Shown in pieces: positions 10,401-18,083 of a stretch of DNA of 38,155 nt. The stretch is taken from positions 1 through 38,155 of the forward strand of contig JAHDIE010000036.1 in the NCBI GenBank assembly GCA_020630955.1, given 5' to 3'. The DNA comes from Saprospiraceae bacterium. Its GTDB lineage: Bacteria > Bacteroidota > Bacteroidia > Chitinophagales > Saprospiraceae. Every line of letters starts with the position of its first letter. Position 1 is the first letter of the stretch. The translations under genes were made by a program, and so were the position numbers. The notes below the pieces were generated by a model that did no database searches, was not told the DNA's origin, and saw only the letters and a list, made by a program, of their open reading frames with translations.

Positions 10401-10784
10401 GAATACAAAGCTCATATGTTTGAAAATATTATTCTATTTGCTGAAGCGGACAATAGATATAAGCTAGAAGCCTTACCAAATTCAGCGCAAATTTCTTGTA
10501 TTAATAGTATACTTGAATTAGACTTAGAAAATGATGGTCAATCAGAATTATTACTTGCAGGAAATATGTATCAAGCAGAAGTTGAAACACCAAGAAACGA
10601 CGGATCGGTTGGAAGTATTTTAAAGAAGGTCGAAGAAAATTGGATCAATCTCCCAAACAAAAGTCACCAATTGTATTTACCTTATGATGTAAGACAAATC
10701 CATCACTTAAAAATTGGTAATCGTGATTGCTTATTGGTTATTTCCAACAATGATAAAGTTAGAATTTTTGAAATAAGAAATTAG
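7467..10784 (+). CDS. Large secreted FG-GAP/VCBS repeat protein with ASPIC/UnbV domain
   Basis: The 1105-aa product has a signal peptide ending near EIKAQ and about 14 calcium-binding FG-GAP loops of the form DxDxDGxxD, for example DLDNDGLQD, DINNDGLLD, DFDKDGWLD, DLNHDGWQD and DFDNDGLKD in the first half. DINGDGLDD, DVDGDGDLD, DFDNDGDLD, DYNQDGKID and DLNGDGDTD occur in the second half. Between the halves, about residues 520-590, lies an ASPIC/UnbV-like domain (NGRGMYSCSE ... LIYWNDGSKSKKV). Such proteins form beta-propellers at the cell surface and in Bacteroidota are very often encoded beside SusC/SusD pairs, although their precise job is unknown. It is divergent from the susC-like gene across a shared control region. 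There is no obvious T9SS tail, so secretion or surface attachment is by another route. Confidence 0.9.
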   Translation: MTKYSSLLFLLFNLFLSSEIKAQKLFTKLESDESGILFNNIIEDTRESSILLYSNFYGGAGVGIADLDNDGLQDIFFPGNLVADKLYKNQGNLKFTDVTNSAGIIQDNSWASSVIFGDINNDGLLDIYVTCELYDDDTERRKNKLYINKGNFQFEEQAASYGIDDAERSRGASFIDFDKDGWLDLFVLNQPPNPGNYNSYSGQDLLRPEWRSRLYRNNGKGYFNEVGIKAGVGTPSYPNSVVAADLNHDGWQDLYVTNDYEAPDFFYLNNQDGTFTNILDQSMKHISYFAMGVDAADINNDGLLDLMTLDMVAEDNYRLKRNMSGMQPDLFWKLVDQGAHYQYMFNALHLNQGKDHFSDIAQLAGVSSTDWSWSNLIADFDNDGLKDFYITNGLLRDIRNTDMKKTFTTYVEKTIQDFIAENPNAGEVDILDILDIQEGMALHPSVPLNNYAYQNLGALEFENKTKEWGLDIPSFSNGSAYGDLDNDGDLDIVVSNINNEAFVFRNNTDKKSQFLRIKFIDKENKPLQGTKVKIFTKDGIQYSELLNGRGMYSCSENIIHFGLSNNSMVDSMLIYWNDGSKSKKVNVTANQEISISKNNEVSLEKKEIIADPIFREIYPDKINFTHIENIFDDYEKQILLPHKMSQLGPTASVGDINGDGLDDIFLGGARGQMSQVYLQTTDGGFIARDQEFNSHSAFEDIASCFFDVDGDGDLDLYVVSGGNSLPQRNKNYLDRIYINDGKGNLKYAPERLPRILESGSCAVPFDFDNDGDLDLFIGGRHQPWDYPSPSISRLLKNNNGSFDDITKTHANELINIGMVTDAVANDYNQDGKIDLILVGEWMPITFLKNNGKSFVKEKIDIYGSEGEMKTEGWWNTIHATDLNGDGDTDFILGNLGKNYKYKANQSEPFTVHYHDFDSNGQKDIVLSYYNFGEQYPLRGRSCSAQQIPNLKKEFPSYDLFAESDLSSVYGSEALDDALEYKAHMFENIILFAEADNRYKLEALPNSAQISCINSILELDLENDGQSELLLAGNMYQAEVETPRNDGSVGSILKKVEENWINLPNKSHQLYLPYDVRQIHHLKIGNRDCLLVISNNDKVRIFEIRN

Positions 10785-10802
10785 TAAAATTGTTTTGAGC
10801 CA

Positions 10803-11570
10803 TTAATTGGTTGTAATAAAGCCAAAATTAAAAGGAACTACATTAGGACCTTTCTCCTCAACAAACAATCCATCCAGACCGTATTGAACATATATTGCAA
10901 TAGGACCATATCCTATTCTCAATTCTGCCATTCCAAGGTTGGGATTAAGATTGAAATCATCCCAAACTTTCATCTTCTCTTTGTTTTCATATTTCAATTT
11001 CGAATTACTATATAATCGAAAATTGTACACATAACCAAATCCAAGCTTGAATGAATTATTTTTATCCCAAGGTTTTGAATTGTACTCAAGCATCAATGGA
11101 ACGGCAAGATAGGTAGACATTAATCGATGTTTTTTTATTTCTTCAGGAACAAAGGTTATTGCGCTTTCAAAGGTTTCTTGTTCATCTGCTAGCGTAAAAT
11201 CATTTTCAAAACTATAATAAACACCATAAAGCCTGATGCCAGAATGTAATCCAAGTTTTTGAATCTTATCTTTTCCAGACAAACCGAGCATGATATCTAC
11301 AAGATGAAAACTGACACTTCCTGATCGCCAAAATCTTAAATCCATAAATGAAATTTCATCTGGCAAGTTAAAACTACCTTCATCTGAAAGTAATGTACTA
11401 AAACCATAATCCAAAGCACCAAAGCTAAATTGAAAAGTTTTCTTTAGTTTAGAATTTTTTGGATCTATGTCTTCAAAATTTAAAATAGTTTCTTCATTCT
11501 CATCTTCTTGAGCAAGCAGATTTAGAAAAGAAAAACATAATAGGAAAAGAAAAATATTCTTGATGTTCAT
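10803..11570 (-). CDS. Predicted outer-membrane beta-barrel protein, family uncertain
   Basis: The 255-aa product has a signal peptide (FLFLLCFSFLNLLAQ) and an acidic linker (EDENEETILNFEDID). Alternating hydrophobic and polar strands follow, such as SGIRLYGVYYSFEND, TYLAVPLMLEYNSKPW, SFKLGFGYVYNFRLY, AELRIGYGPIAIYVQYG and the terminal VPFNFGFITTN. This pattern fits a small eight- or ten-stranded outer-membrane barrel of the PorT-like type. I cannot assign a specific function. It is convergent with the FG-GAP gene, whose stop lies only 18 bp away, so no separate terminator is visible between them. Confidence 0.7.
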   Translation of the reverse strand: MNIKNIFLFLLCFSFLNLLAQEDENEETILNFEDIDPKNSKLKKTFQFSFGALDYGFSTLLSDEGSFNLPDEISFMDLRFWRSGSVSFHLVDIMLGLSGKDKIQKLGLHSGIRLYGVYYSFENDFTLADEQETFESAITFVPEEIKKHRLMSTYLAVPLMLEYNSKPWDKNNSFKLGFGYVYNFRLYSNSKLKYENKEKMKVWDDFNLNPNLGMAELRIGYGPIAIYVQYGLDGLFVEEKGPNVVPFNFGFITTN

Positions 11571-11752
11571 ATAACTTATTTACTATATAAACTCAATATG
11601 CAATTAAAATTATCGATTTACCATATCAATCCAAAATTTAACATTGAACAGATCAAACCTAACTATTTTTCATAAGCCAAATACTTAGGTAAATGTGCCA
11701 AATTTTTTCGATTAGATTTATAGCTCACAACAATAAGAGTCATCAATTTAAT

Positions 11753-11779
11753 TTTGTTTCATCAATATGTGTAATTTTG
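11753..11779 (+). promoter_or_regulatory. Bacteroidota-type promoter of the phnA gene
   Basis: A TAATTTTG box (11772-11779) fits the TAnnTTTG -7 consensus, and TTTG at 11753-11756 is a possible -33 element, although the 15-bp spacing is shorter than usual. The box ends 18 bases before the ATG chosen for phnA. Confidence 0.5.
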
Positions 11780-11797
11780 AACAAAACGTAATTGGGT

Positions 11798-12364
11798 ATG
11801 AGCATAAGTTTAGCGTTAGAAAAAAGGGCGAAAGGAAAATGTGAGCTTTGCTTAATCGATTCCAATTTAAATGGATTTACTGTTCCTCCAAAAAATGGTA
11901 CTCAACTTGATGTAAACATCGCAATATGCGATAAATGTCATCAGCAAGTTCAAAATTTAAATAAACTTGATTCCAATCATTGGAGATGTCTCAATGAAAG
12001 TATTTGGAGCGAGATTAAAGCAGTTCAGGTAATGTCTTATAAGTTACTTGCAAGTCTTCAAGAAGATTGGGCATCTGATTTATTAAACATGATGTATTTA
12101 GAGGATGCAGATTTGGAATGGGCACAAGCTGGATCGGAAAATAGTGAAGGGATGATTCATAAAGATAGCAATGGAAATACATTGAAAGCTGGCGATTCTG
12201 TTGTTCTTATAAAAGATCTTAATGTTAAAGGGGCAAATTTTGTTGCTAAAAGAGGGACTGCCGTAAGAAGAATCTCATTGGTTCAAGATAATCCAGAACA
12301 CATAGAAGGAAGAGTCAACGATCAACACATTGTCATTCTAACAAAATTTGTAAAAAAGACTTAA
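11798..12364 (+). CDS. phnA: PhnA-family zinc-ribbon protein
   Basis: I start at the ATG at 11798; a TTG two codons upstream would add only two residues. The 188-aa product begins with SLALEKRAKGKCELC and has a second CDKCH pair, together forming the N-terminal zinc ribbon of PhnA/YjdM. The C-terminal domain is the family's conserved beta-barrel: KDSNGNTLKAGDSVVLIKDL, VKGANFVAKRGTAVRRI and the closing GRVNDQHIVILTKFVKK. Despite the historic name, most PhnA proteins have no proven role in phosphonate use, and no phosphonate genes occur here. Its own promoter lies just upstream. An unrelated small gene follows after 42 bp with what looks like its own -7 box. Confidence 0.93.
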   Translation: MSISLALEKRAKGKCELCLIDSNLNGFTVPPKNGTQLDVNIAICDKCHQQVQNLNKLDSNHWRCLNESIWSEIKAVQVMSYKLLASLQEDWASDLLNMMYLEDADLEWAQAGSENSEGMIHKDSNGNTLKAGDSVVLIKDLNVKGANFVAKRGTAVRRISLVQDNPEHIEGRVNDQHIVILTKFVKKT

Positions 12365-12381
12365 TAAAGAGAAAAACACAT

Positions 12382-12389
12382 TAAATTTG
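12382..12389 (+). promoter_or_regulatory. TAnnTTTG -7 box before the 146-aa gene
   Basis: TAAATTTG matches the Bacteroidota -7 consensus and ends 17 bases before the ATG at 12407. No clear -33 TTTG lies at the right distance. It suggests that this gene can be transcribed separately from phnA. Confidence 0.4.
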
Positions 12390-12406
12390 TTCTGTATATA
12401 TAAACT

Positions 12407-12847
12407 ATGACAAAAATGACTTTAAAACAACTAATAAAGCTTGAAGACAAAGCAAAAGAAGTTTGGGTAATCAGTCCTTCACTTCATTATGATATTGATG
12501 TTAAAGATTTTGGAGAATTGGTAAGTGTAAATCTTGGTCAAAAAACGAAATACAGATACATCGTACCAGCAACTCCTGAGATCACCAGAAATATTTCAAA
12601 ATACCAAGCAAAATACAATTTATCCAAAGAGGAAGTAAACAATAATTTTTGCATCATTGCTGATTCTGACTTCTTACCATTTGTCACTGAGACTGCAATC
12701 TATAATGCAAAAAGTGATTGCATAGCTTGCTGTGCACCAGCCATGGAAAATAGTAAAGATGTGATAAAATACAATGCAAAAACCTCCAAAGCAATGGCCA
12801 AAGCATTTAAAGCCATTTGGAAGAAATACAAAAGAACTAACCCTTGA
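12407..12847 (+). CDS. Unrecognised 146-aa cytosolic protein
   Basis: No signal peptide or membrane segment is visible. The protein has a basic N-terminus (MTKMTLKQLIKLEDKAKEVW), then alternating strand and helix segments: WVISPSLHYDI, KYRYIVPATPEITRNIS, FCIIADSDFLPFVTETAIYN and CIACCAPAMENSKDVIKYN. The C-terminus is lysine-rich and helical (KAMAKAFKAIWKKYKR). The strand pattern recalls the non-catalytic phospholipase-D-like sensor halves of some bacterial regulators, but no HKD motif is present and I would not assign a function. The CIACC cluster (three cysteines) could bind metal or be redox-active; this is speculation. It follows phnA on the same strand and ends before a pair of hairpins. 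Confidence 0.75.
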   Translation: MTKMTLKQLIKLEDKAKEVWVISPSLHYDIDVKDFGELVSVNLGQKTKYRYIVPATPEITRNISKYQAKYNLSKEEVNNNFCIIADSDFLPFVTETAIYNAKSDCIACCAPAMENSKDVIKYNAKTSKAMAKAFKAIWKKYKRTNP

Positions 12848-12874
12848 TTAATCTTGGGATAACTCACTAAAGAG

Positions 12875-12904
12875 TGTATCCTCTCACTTCGTTGGGGGGA
12901 TACA
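12875..12904. repeat. Strong 12-bp hairpin
   Basis: TGTATCCTCTCA (12875-12886) pairs with TTGGGGGGATACA from 12893 to 12904 over 12 consecutive positions, including two G-T pairs, around a 6-nt loop (CTTCGT). No T run follows it. It lies between the 146-aa gene and the canonical terminator. Confidence 0.7.
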
Positions 12905-12915
12905 ATTCTTACACC

Positions 12916-12946
12916 TACCTAACAATTTTTGTTGGGTATTTTTTTT
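12916..12946 (+). terminator. Rho-independent terminator between convergent genes
   Basis: The 10-bp stem is TACCTAACAA (12916-12925) with TTGTTGGGTA (12929-12938), including one G-T pair. It has a 3-nt loop and an eight-T run (12939-12946). It ends the phnA region and faces the convergent DUF5916 gene, whose stop is 45 bases away. Confidence 0.85.
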
Positions 12947-12991
12947 ATACCTTCGACCGAACAATATTCTTCCTATAATTTTTACGGTGGA

Positions 12992-15181
12992 TTAAATGCC
13001 CAACCAATAACTTGCTTTCAAAACCAAGGATTTATTTTTAGGACCGAACATTTCCTGAACGACATAATTATCTGTATAGACTAAAAAGATATCAGACATT
13101 GGTGCATATCTCCACTGCAACCTTGTGTTAATATTAAAATTGTTTGCCTGAGTATTGTATTGTAGAAAACTAGTCCAAAACAAACTAGTACTAAGATTGA
13201 CTTCAATTTGTGCGGTTGCGGCGGTTAAGTTAAGGTCACCATATGGTTCAGGCAATCTTATTAAATTTTGTTCAAGCCCAATTGCAAAATATCCCCAAGG
13301 TTGTTTCCTGAAATTAACGCTTCCGGTGTAGGTTAACTTGTTACCATTAAAAAATTCCCCATAGACAACAAACCCATTTAAGTAAAATGGTTTTCGAATA
13401 TCCGTATTAAATTGAATATTGAATTCCCAGTTGTCATACTTGGCAGCTGGAAGAGGAATCTCAGTTAACGCGAAAGGAAAAACAAGATCACGATAATGAT
13501 GATTAAGCCTAAATCGGAGCTGACTTGTATTTTGAAAAAAGATAAAATGTCGAAATCTGGTGTACCAATCATTAAGGAATACTCCCTCATTAATCACAAT
13601 AAAATTCTCAATTCCAGACCAATGATAATTTACTCTTGAAGAATTTTTAGGATAGTAATAATAATCAAGCATATTACCGATTTGGGTATACCCTATTCTT
13701 ACAATTTCATTGTTGATAGGATCATAATTATTGATTCTGGCATTGAAACCCATATCTGCATAATAATCCTTCCCTAAATTTTGAATAAAAAGAAAAGTTC
13801 TGAAATTCTTTCCACTATAATCAAAGCGACCATATATATGTTGATTATTATTTTCAGCAAAACTTTTTAGGGAATGGATGTAACCTAATTGTCCTCCAAT
13901 TTTTGCATTGTCAGAAAGTAGGTTTAACTCAGCGCCTAAATTTCTGCCATAATTATTTTCAACACGATCTGTATGTTCGAATTCCTGTCTGTTTAAAAAC
14001 AAAGCTTTAATATTGGAACGCTTCCCTATTGCATGTTGCATTGTTACAGAAGAAAAATTCTGCCCAATCGAAGAATCATCTTTCCCTAGTGTATGAATAT
14101 TAAAGGCTCCTATTCTTAATTTCTTAGAGAGATTACCGGTAAGTCTTGCACCATAAAGTATAGGAACAGTGTTTCCACCTCCATCTAATCCTATTCTTCT
14201 ACTATAAAATGGTTGATTTGCGAATTGACCATAATTGCTAAAAATATCCGCGTTTTCAATAAAAAACTGACGCCTTTCTGGAAAGAATATATTAAACTGA
14301 GTAAGATTGGTTTGCTGTTGATCCACTTCAACTTGAGAAAAATCAGGATTAAAAGTTAGATCCAAATTCAATCCAGTTGTCAAAGCAATTTTTGCATCTC
14401 CACCGGCATTTAATTTATTATTCCATTTATTTCCTCCAGTAGCATCCTTGTTTGCGGAAGCGGTAACATATGGAATAATAGAAATATTTTTGCCCTCAGA
14501 ATTTGGAGCTTCATCCCAAAGCATTTTCCCATAAAAACCAACATCTGTAAATCCAAATTGCCTAGGTACAGGGGACCAAACATGAACCTCGTTGGTTCCT
14601 GGATCAACACGACCAAAATTTACACCCCATTCTTTTTTTCCAGATTCAAATCTTAAGGTTTTGAATGGTATCTCCATTTCGAGAGTCCATCTGTCTTGAT
14701 ATTCGTGAGTAGCCGTCTTCCATTTGTTATCCCAACTATCGTCAGATCCATCTTCATCAATCAACACTTCTGTCATTGCTCCTAGAACATTTACGCCAAA
14801 CCCGTAACCATTTGCTTTTTGATTGACTGGATCCAAAAGGATACAAAACGCATCACTTCCCATAAAATTATCCCGCTTCAAGGTTTGGATAATATGTTGA
14901 TCATCATCATACAATGTTGCAGCCACATAAAGGGCAAGATCTGAGTATAAAATCTTTACTACAGTTTTCTTCTTTGCCAACTCACCATCAACTGGTTGCT
15001 GCAAATAAAAATCAGAATATTCCTGGGCTGAACTCCAAACAGATTCTTCAAGAATGCCATCTATATTTATTGACTCAGAAGTTTTAACAATTGTAAGTTC
15101 TTTTTCTTGAAAATCATCTGCAATCTGCCCAAAAACCATTGAGGAGAATAATACCAAGGAGAGGAAGATCAAGTTGTTCAT
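12992..15181 (-). CDS. DUF5916 outer-membrane protein with N-terminal CBM9-like domain
   Basis: The 729-aa product has a signal peptide ending at VFGQ. A CBM9-like domain follows at about residues 36-205 (INIDGILEESVW, VVKILYSDLALYVAATLYDD, FCILLDPVNQKANGYGF, TLEMEIPFKTLRF). The long C-terminal region is rich in aromatic beta strands and has the DUF5916 signature DFSQVEVDQQQTNLTQFNIF followed by FPERRQFFIENADIF. The family is widespread in Bacteroidota and is predicted to form an outer-membrane barrel; its role is not established. The gene starts 42 bp after the stop of a TonB-dependent receptor gene on the same strand, so the two are probably co-transcribed and may work on the same ligand. 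Confidence 0.9.
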   Translation of the reverse strand: MNNLIFLSLVLFSSMVFGQIADDFQEKELTIVKTSESINIDGILEESVWSSAQEYSDFYLQQPVDGELAKKKTVVKILYSDLALYVAATLYDDDQHIIQTLKRDNFMGSDAFCILLDPVNQKANGYGFGVNVLGAMTEVLIDEDGSDDSWDNKWKTATHEYQDRWTLEMEIPFKTLRFESGKKEWGVNFGRVDPGTNEVHVWSPVPRQFGFTDVGFYGKMLWDEAPNSEGKNISIIPYVTASANKDATGGNKWNNKLNAGGDAKIALTTGLNLDLTFNPDFSQVEVDQQQTNLTQFNIFFPERRQFFIENADIFSNYGQFANQPFYSRRIGLDGGGNTVPILYGARLTGNLSKKLRIGAFNIHTLGKDDSSIGQNFSSVTMQHAIGKRSNIKALFLNRQEFEHTDRVENNYGRNLGAELNLLSDNAKIGGQLGYIHSLKSFAENNNQHIYGRFDYSGKNFRTFLFIQNLGKDYYADMGFNARINNYDPINNEIVRIGYTQIGNMLDYYYYPKNSSRVNYHWSGIENFIVINEGVFLNDWYTRFRHFIFFQNTSQLRFRLNHHYRDLVFPFALTEIPLPAAKYDNWEFNIQFNTDIRKPFYLNGFVVYGEFFNGNKLTYTGSVNFRKQPWGYFAIGLEQNLIRLPEPYGDLNLTAATAQIEVNLSTSLFWTSFLQYNTQANNFNINTRLQWRYAPMSDIFLVYTDNYVVQEMFGPKNKSLVLKASYWLGI

Positions 15182-15223
15182 TATGATGTAATTTGAATTT
15201 AGACTTTGTCTCTAAGGATTACA

Positions 15224-17446
15224 TTACTCAACCCTAAATCTCAATCCCAAATAATATTCCCTTCCTTTGGTTGGACCCCAATTGAAAGCAGGATCGAAAA
15301 ATCTACCAAATGGGTCTCCGGATGCTAAAATTGGAAATTCTTGCCTAAAATCAAAAATATTTTCCATGCCGCCATAGATTTCAAATCTAGGCCACCTTTT
15401 CGTAATCTGAAAATTAACATTTGAATAAGCTTGTGAATAATCATTGAGTTGATATTCTACAGGATAATCATCGGTAATCGGCAAACGCTTTTCCGAAAAC
15501 CATTTGTAAGTAAGATCAAATTGCCAATTGTCATCTAATGTTGAATAAGAATTGTTTACCAAGATCTTGTGTTTTGGCACAAATGGTAGTTCAAATTTTA
15601 CATCTTCTCTTAGTTGGTATAAATCAAGATAATTATAAGATAACTTTAAATCGTAACGTTCTTGAAAACTAAACTTAGATTCCAACTGGAAACTTTTGGA
15701 AACACTTTCACCCGTAAAGTTCGATATAAAAGCAGTACTGATTTCTCTGTCATAATCCGGAAAAATCTGGTTTTGAAATATCGTGTAATAAGCATCACCA
15801 GAAAGAGTTATATCAACCTTGTCAAGAAAAAAACTATGGATATAATTCAAACCTGTATTGATGGCTTCTTCTGGTCTTAGAGCTTCTTCAAAAATTACAT
15901 TTCTATTCCCTGACAATAGATTTATTCTTTCAGAAAATAAATGTGCAACACGAATACCTTTCCCAATTGAAACCCTAAAATCTGAACTTTCAGAAACTTC
16001 ATATCTTACCAAAAGCCTTGGAGCCAACTTAAATCCAATATCTTGATATTGATCAACTCTCAATCCGGATATTACCGTTACTTTATCAAAATATAATGCT
16101 TGTTCTATAAATGCTCCTGGCAAGCTATAAGAACCATCATACTCACCTGCATAATCAATAAAACTCAGGTCTTCAAGTTCAGAAATTGTTTCGGTTATTT
16201 GGTTATTAATGTAGCTGATCCCAAATTTTAAATTGTGATCGCTTTTTCCATAGAATAAATCCATAAAAACATTGGTGGTGGAATTGAATTGTTCGCCTTC
16301 ATATCGTTTTACGCCAAAATGATTGTCTTGGATATTTTTAAAATTAGAATTTTGAACTGTAATTGACAGATCATCAGTTAGACTATAATTAAATTTTGCA
16401 TAAAGATCTCCTTGAATCAAATCAACATGTTGACCATAATATTCTTTTGTCCCAAGATGTTGTTCCGCATTAAATTCATTCTGGCCACCTTCTCGAGTTT
16501 CCTTCCATAATCTAGCTCCAAACTCAAATTTAAATTTGTCATTTTCAGGATTTTGATAAGTCCATTTGTTATAAAAACTAACCCTATTTGTTTTTACTAT
16601 ATCTCTAAAGCCATCACCATCTTTATCTCGTATTGCGGCAGGTGTTGTCAAATGTGCTGTTAAAAAATTATTCCATTTTTGTTTTTTAACAGCATAATTT
16701 GCATTGTATTGAGTACTTCCAAAGGAGTTGGCAAAAGCATTTAAGTAAAGCTTCTCAGACTCATCGGCATTGTGTGGTATGATGTTGATTTGTCCACTAA
16801 TACTTTGTGCACCTTGAAGAACGGAATTAGAACCTTTTGCAACAAAAATACTCTTGATGGTTGTACCAGGATAAGATCCAGTTCCATACTGGTATGATAA
16901 GCCTTGTATCATGGGTAGGTCATCAAACAGAAGTTGATTATAAACACCTGACAATCCTAAAATTTGTAATTCCTTTGCATCAGTAATTACATTGGTTGTA
17001 GCAGAAACAACATTAGAATTTGTAGAAAAACAACCCGCTAAACTACAACATGCTGCTCTTTCAATCTCCCTTGTACCAATCACTTCAATTTTTGCCGGAT
17101 TGTCTGCATATCTGGTAGCCCTGCTTTTGGTGCTGATTTCTACTCCGGTCAAAGTATTATCCTCAATCATCATGATTTCCCAATGATTTAAGGTACCAAC
17201 ATTAATTTTTTCATTGTTAAAGCCAACAAATGAAAAAATAAGTGTACGGTTTTCAATTCCTTCATCAGATATAGTAAAAGTACCATCAATATCTGAAATT
17301 GTACCAATGCTTGTGTTTTCCCAAACGATATTTGCCCCCACCAAGGGTTCCCCATCAATATTGGTAACTAGCCCTGATATTTCTTGTCCGAAAATATTTA
17401 AGTTAAAAAGTAATATAGATACAAACGTTATATATAATTGCTTCAT
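15224..17446 (-). CDS. TonB-dependent receptor with CC...C plug motif
   Basis: The 740-aa product has a signal peptide (to about residue 20), an N-terminal carboxypeptidase-regulatory-like domain (residues 22-95) and a TonB plug. The plug includes the unusual cysteine cluster ERAACCSLAGCFSTNSNV (Cys133, Cys134 and Cys139), then LGLSGVYNQLLFDDLPM and GANSVLQG-like IFVAKGSNSVLQGAQSISGQ. A beta-barrel follows, ending with a typical aromatic last strand (YYLGLRFRVE). Related Bacteroidota receptors share an AACCNLxESF-type plug motif; from memory many occur near heavy-metal-associated proteins, so a metal or metallophore ligand is possible but unproven. The receptor is the first gene of a two-gene unit with the DUF5916 protein. 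Confidence 0.9.
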   Translation of the reverse strand: MKQLYITFVSILLFNLNIFGQEISGLVTNIDGEPLVGANIVWENTSIGTISDIDGTFTISDEGIENRTLIFSFVGFNNEKINVGTLNHWEIMMIEDNTLTGVEISTKSRATRYADNPAKIEVIGTREIERAACCSLAGCFSTNSNVVSATTNVITDAKELQILGLSGVYNQLLFDDLPMIQGLSYQYGTGSYPGTTIKSIFVAKGSNSVLQGAQSISGQINIIPHNADESEKLYLNAFANSFGSTQYNANYAVKKQKWNNFLTAHLTTPAAIRDKDGDGFRDIVKTNRVSFYNKWTYQNPENDKFKFEFGARLWKETREGGQNEFNAEQHLGTKEYYGQHVDLIQGDLYAKFNYSLTDDLSITVQNSNFKNIQDNHFGVKRYEGEQFNSTTNVFMDLFYGKSDHNLKFGISYINNQITETISELEDLSFIDYAGEYDGSYSLPGAFIEQALYFDKVTVISGLRVDQYQDIGFKLAPRLLVRYEVSESSDFRVSIGKGIRVAHLFSERINLLSGNRNVIFEEALRPEEAINTGLNYIHSFFLDKVDITLSGDAYYTIFQNQIFPDYDREISTAFISNFTGESVSKSFQLESKFSFQERYDLKLSYNYLDLYQLREDVKFELPFVPKHKILVNNSYSTLDDNWQFDLTYKWFSEKRLPITDDYPVEYQLNDYSQAYSNVNFQITKRWPRFEIYGGMENIFDFRQEFPILASGDPFGRFFDPAFNWGPTKGREYYLGLRFRVE

Positions 17447-17469
17447 TGGTGGTATTTTCTAATGTATTG

Positions 17470-17501
17470 CAAAGATAAGCCCATCTACCTAAAATGTTCA
17501 A
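17470..17501 (-). promoter_or_regulatory. Promoter of the TonB receptor-DUF5916 unit
   Basis: Read on the minus strand, TATCTTTG (plus positions 17470-17477) is an exact TAnnTTTG -7 box. TTG (17499-17501) lies 21 bp upstream as a -33 element. The -7 box is 23 bases before the receptor start codon. Confidence 0.6.
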
Positions 17502-17763
17502 TTCAATGGATAATTGATAGTGAAACCACTACCAAAATTATATATTTTGCAACTCAACAAATATTCAGTATAATATTTCATGCAAAAGATTAACCCTCAA
17601 TTATTCTCCTATTTTTCAGCCATATTGCCCAATATTTTTAATTTTTTTTGATTTTATATGTTAAATAAGCAGCGTTTTTCATTTTTAAAGGGTCTTATTA
17701 ATGTAAATGCTTGGTTTTATACCAATTTTTTTAGAATTTTAGTTCAATCAAAACCCTTTAGTT
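17502..17763. other. Intergenic region upstream of the microprotein gene
   Basis: No gene is supported. The stretch is very AT-rich. It contains a weak terminator-like hairpin (TTGGT at 17711-17715 with ACCAA at 17721-17725, then seven Ts). It also has an 8-bp inverted pair (TAAAGGGT at 17686-17693 and ACCCTTTA at 17753-17760) that brackets the presumed leader of the small gene. Either could be part of a leader structure, or neither. Confidence 0.35.
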
Positions 17764-17868
17764 ATGGAAAATGAAGCCTTACAATGGATCGCAATTACCG
17801 GCGGCGTTTTAGGAGTAGCAGCTTTGATTACATTTGTTTTGTATAAAGCTAATCTATTACCAGACTAG
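17764..17868 (+). CDS. 34-aa single-membrane-span microprotein
   Basis: ATG at 17764 opens a 34-codon frame ending in TAG at 17868. The product has a short acidic N-terminus (MENEALQW), one hydrophobic span (IAITGGVLGVAALITFVLY) with a GG-V-L-G small-residue face, and a short tail (KANLLPD). A strong hairpin terminator follows 34 bases after the stop codon. A clean membrane helix with compact charge distribution, plus a dedicated terminator in an otherwise empty 640-bp interval, supports a real gene. Small single-span proteins of this kind often assist larger membrane complexes such as oxidases or transporters; no partner is encoded nearby, so the function is unknown. Its start and terminator make it monocistronic. 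Confidence 0.65.
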   Translation: MENEALQWIAITGGVLGVAALITFVLYKANLLPD

Positions 17869-17902
17869 TATTTAGAATAAATAAAGCCGCTAGCTAGCGA
17901 AG

Positions 17903-17937
17903 AAAAAGGCATTTCTGTTTACAGTGATGCCTTTTTT
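17903..17937 (+). terminator. Rho-independent terminator of the microprotein gene
   Basis: AAAAAGGCAT (17903-17912) pairs with ATGCCTTTTT (17927-17936), with an additional CTG/CAG pairing inside the loop. The T run continues to 17937. The A-rich left arm would also let it act in the opposite direction. Confidence 0.8.
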
Positions 17938-18083
17938 GATGCACGGATAATACTTACCAACCTATAGCTCTTTAAAAAATATTCTTCGATTATCAGGATT
18001 TCCGTTTAAAAGATGGATTTATGATCCAACACAGAATGGAAGGACCAAGGAATCATTACCTTAATTCCTCAAATTGATTATCC

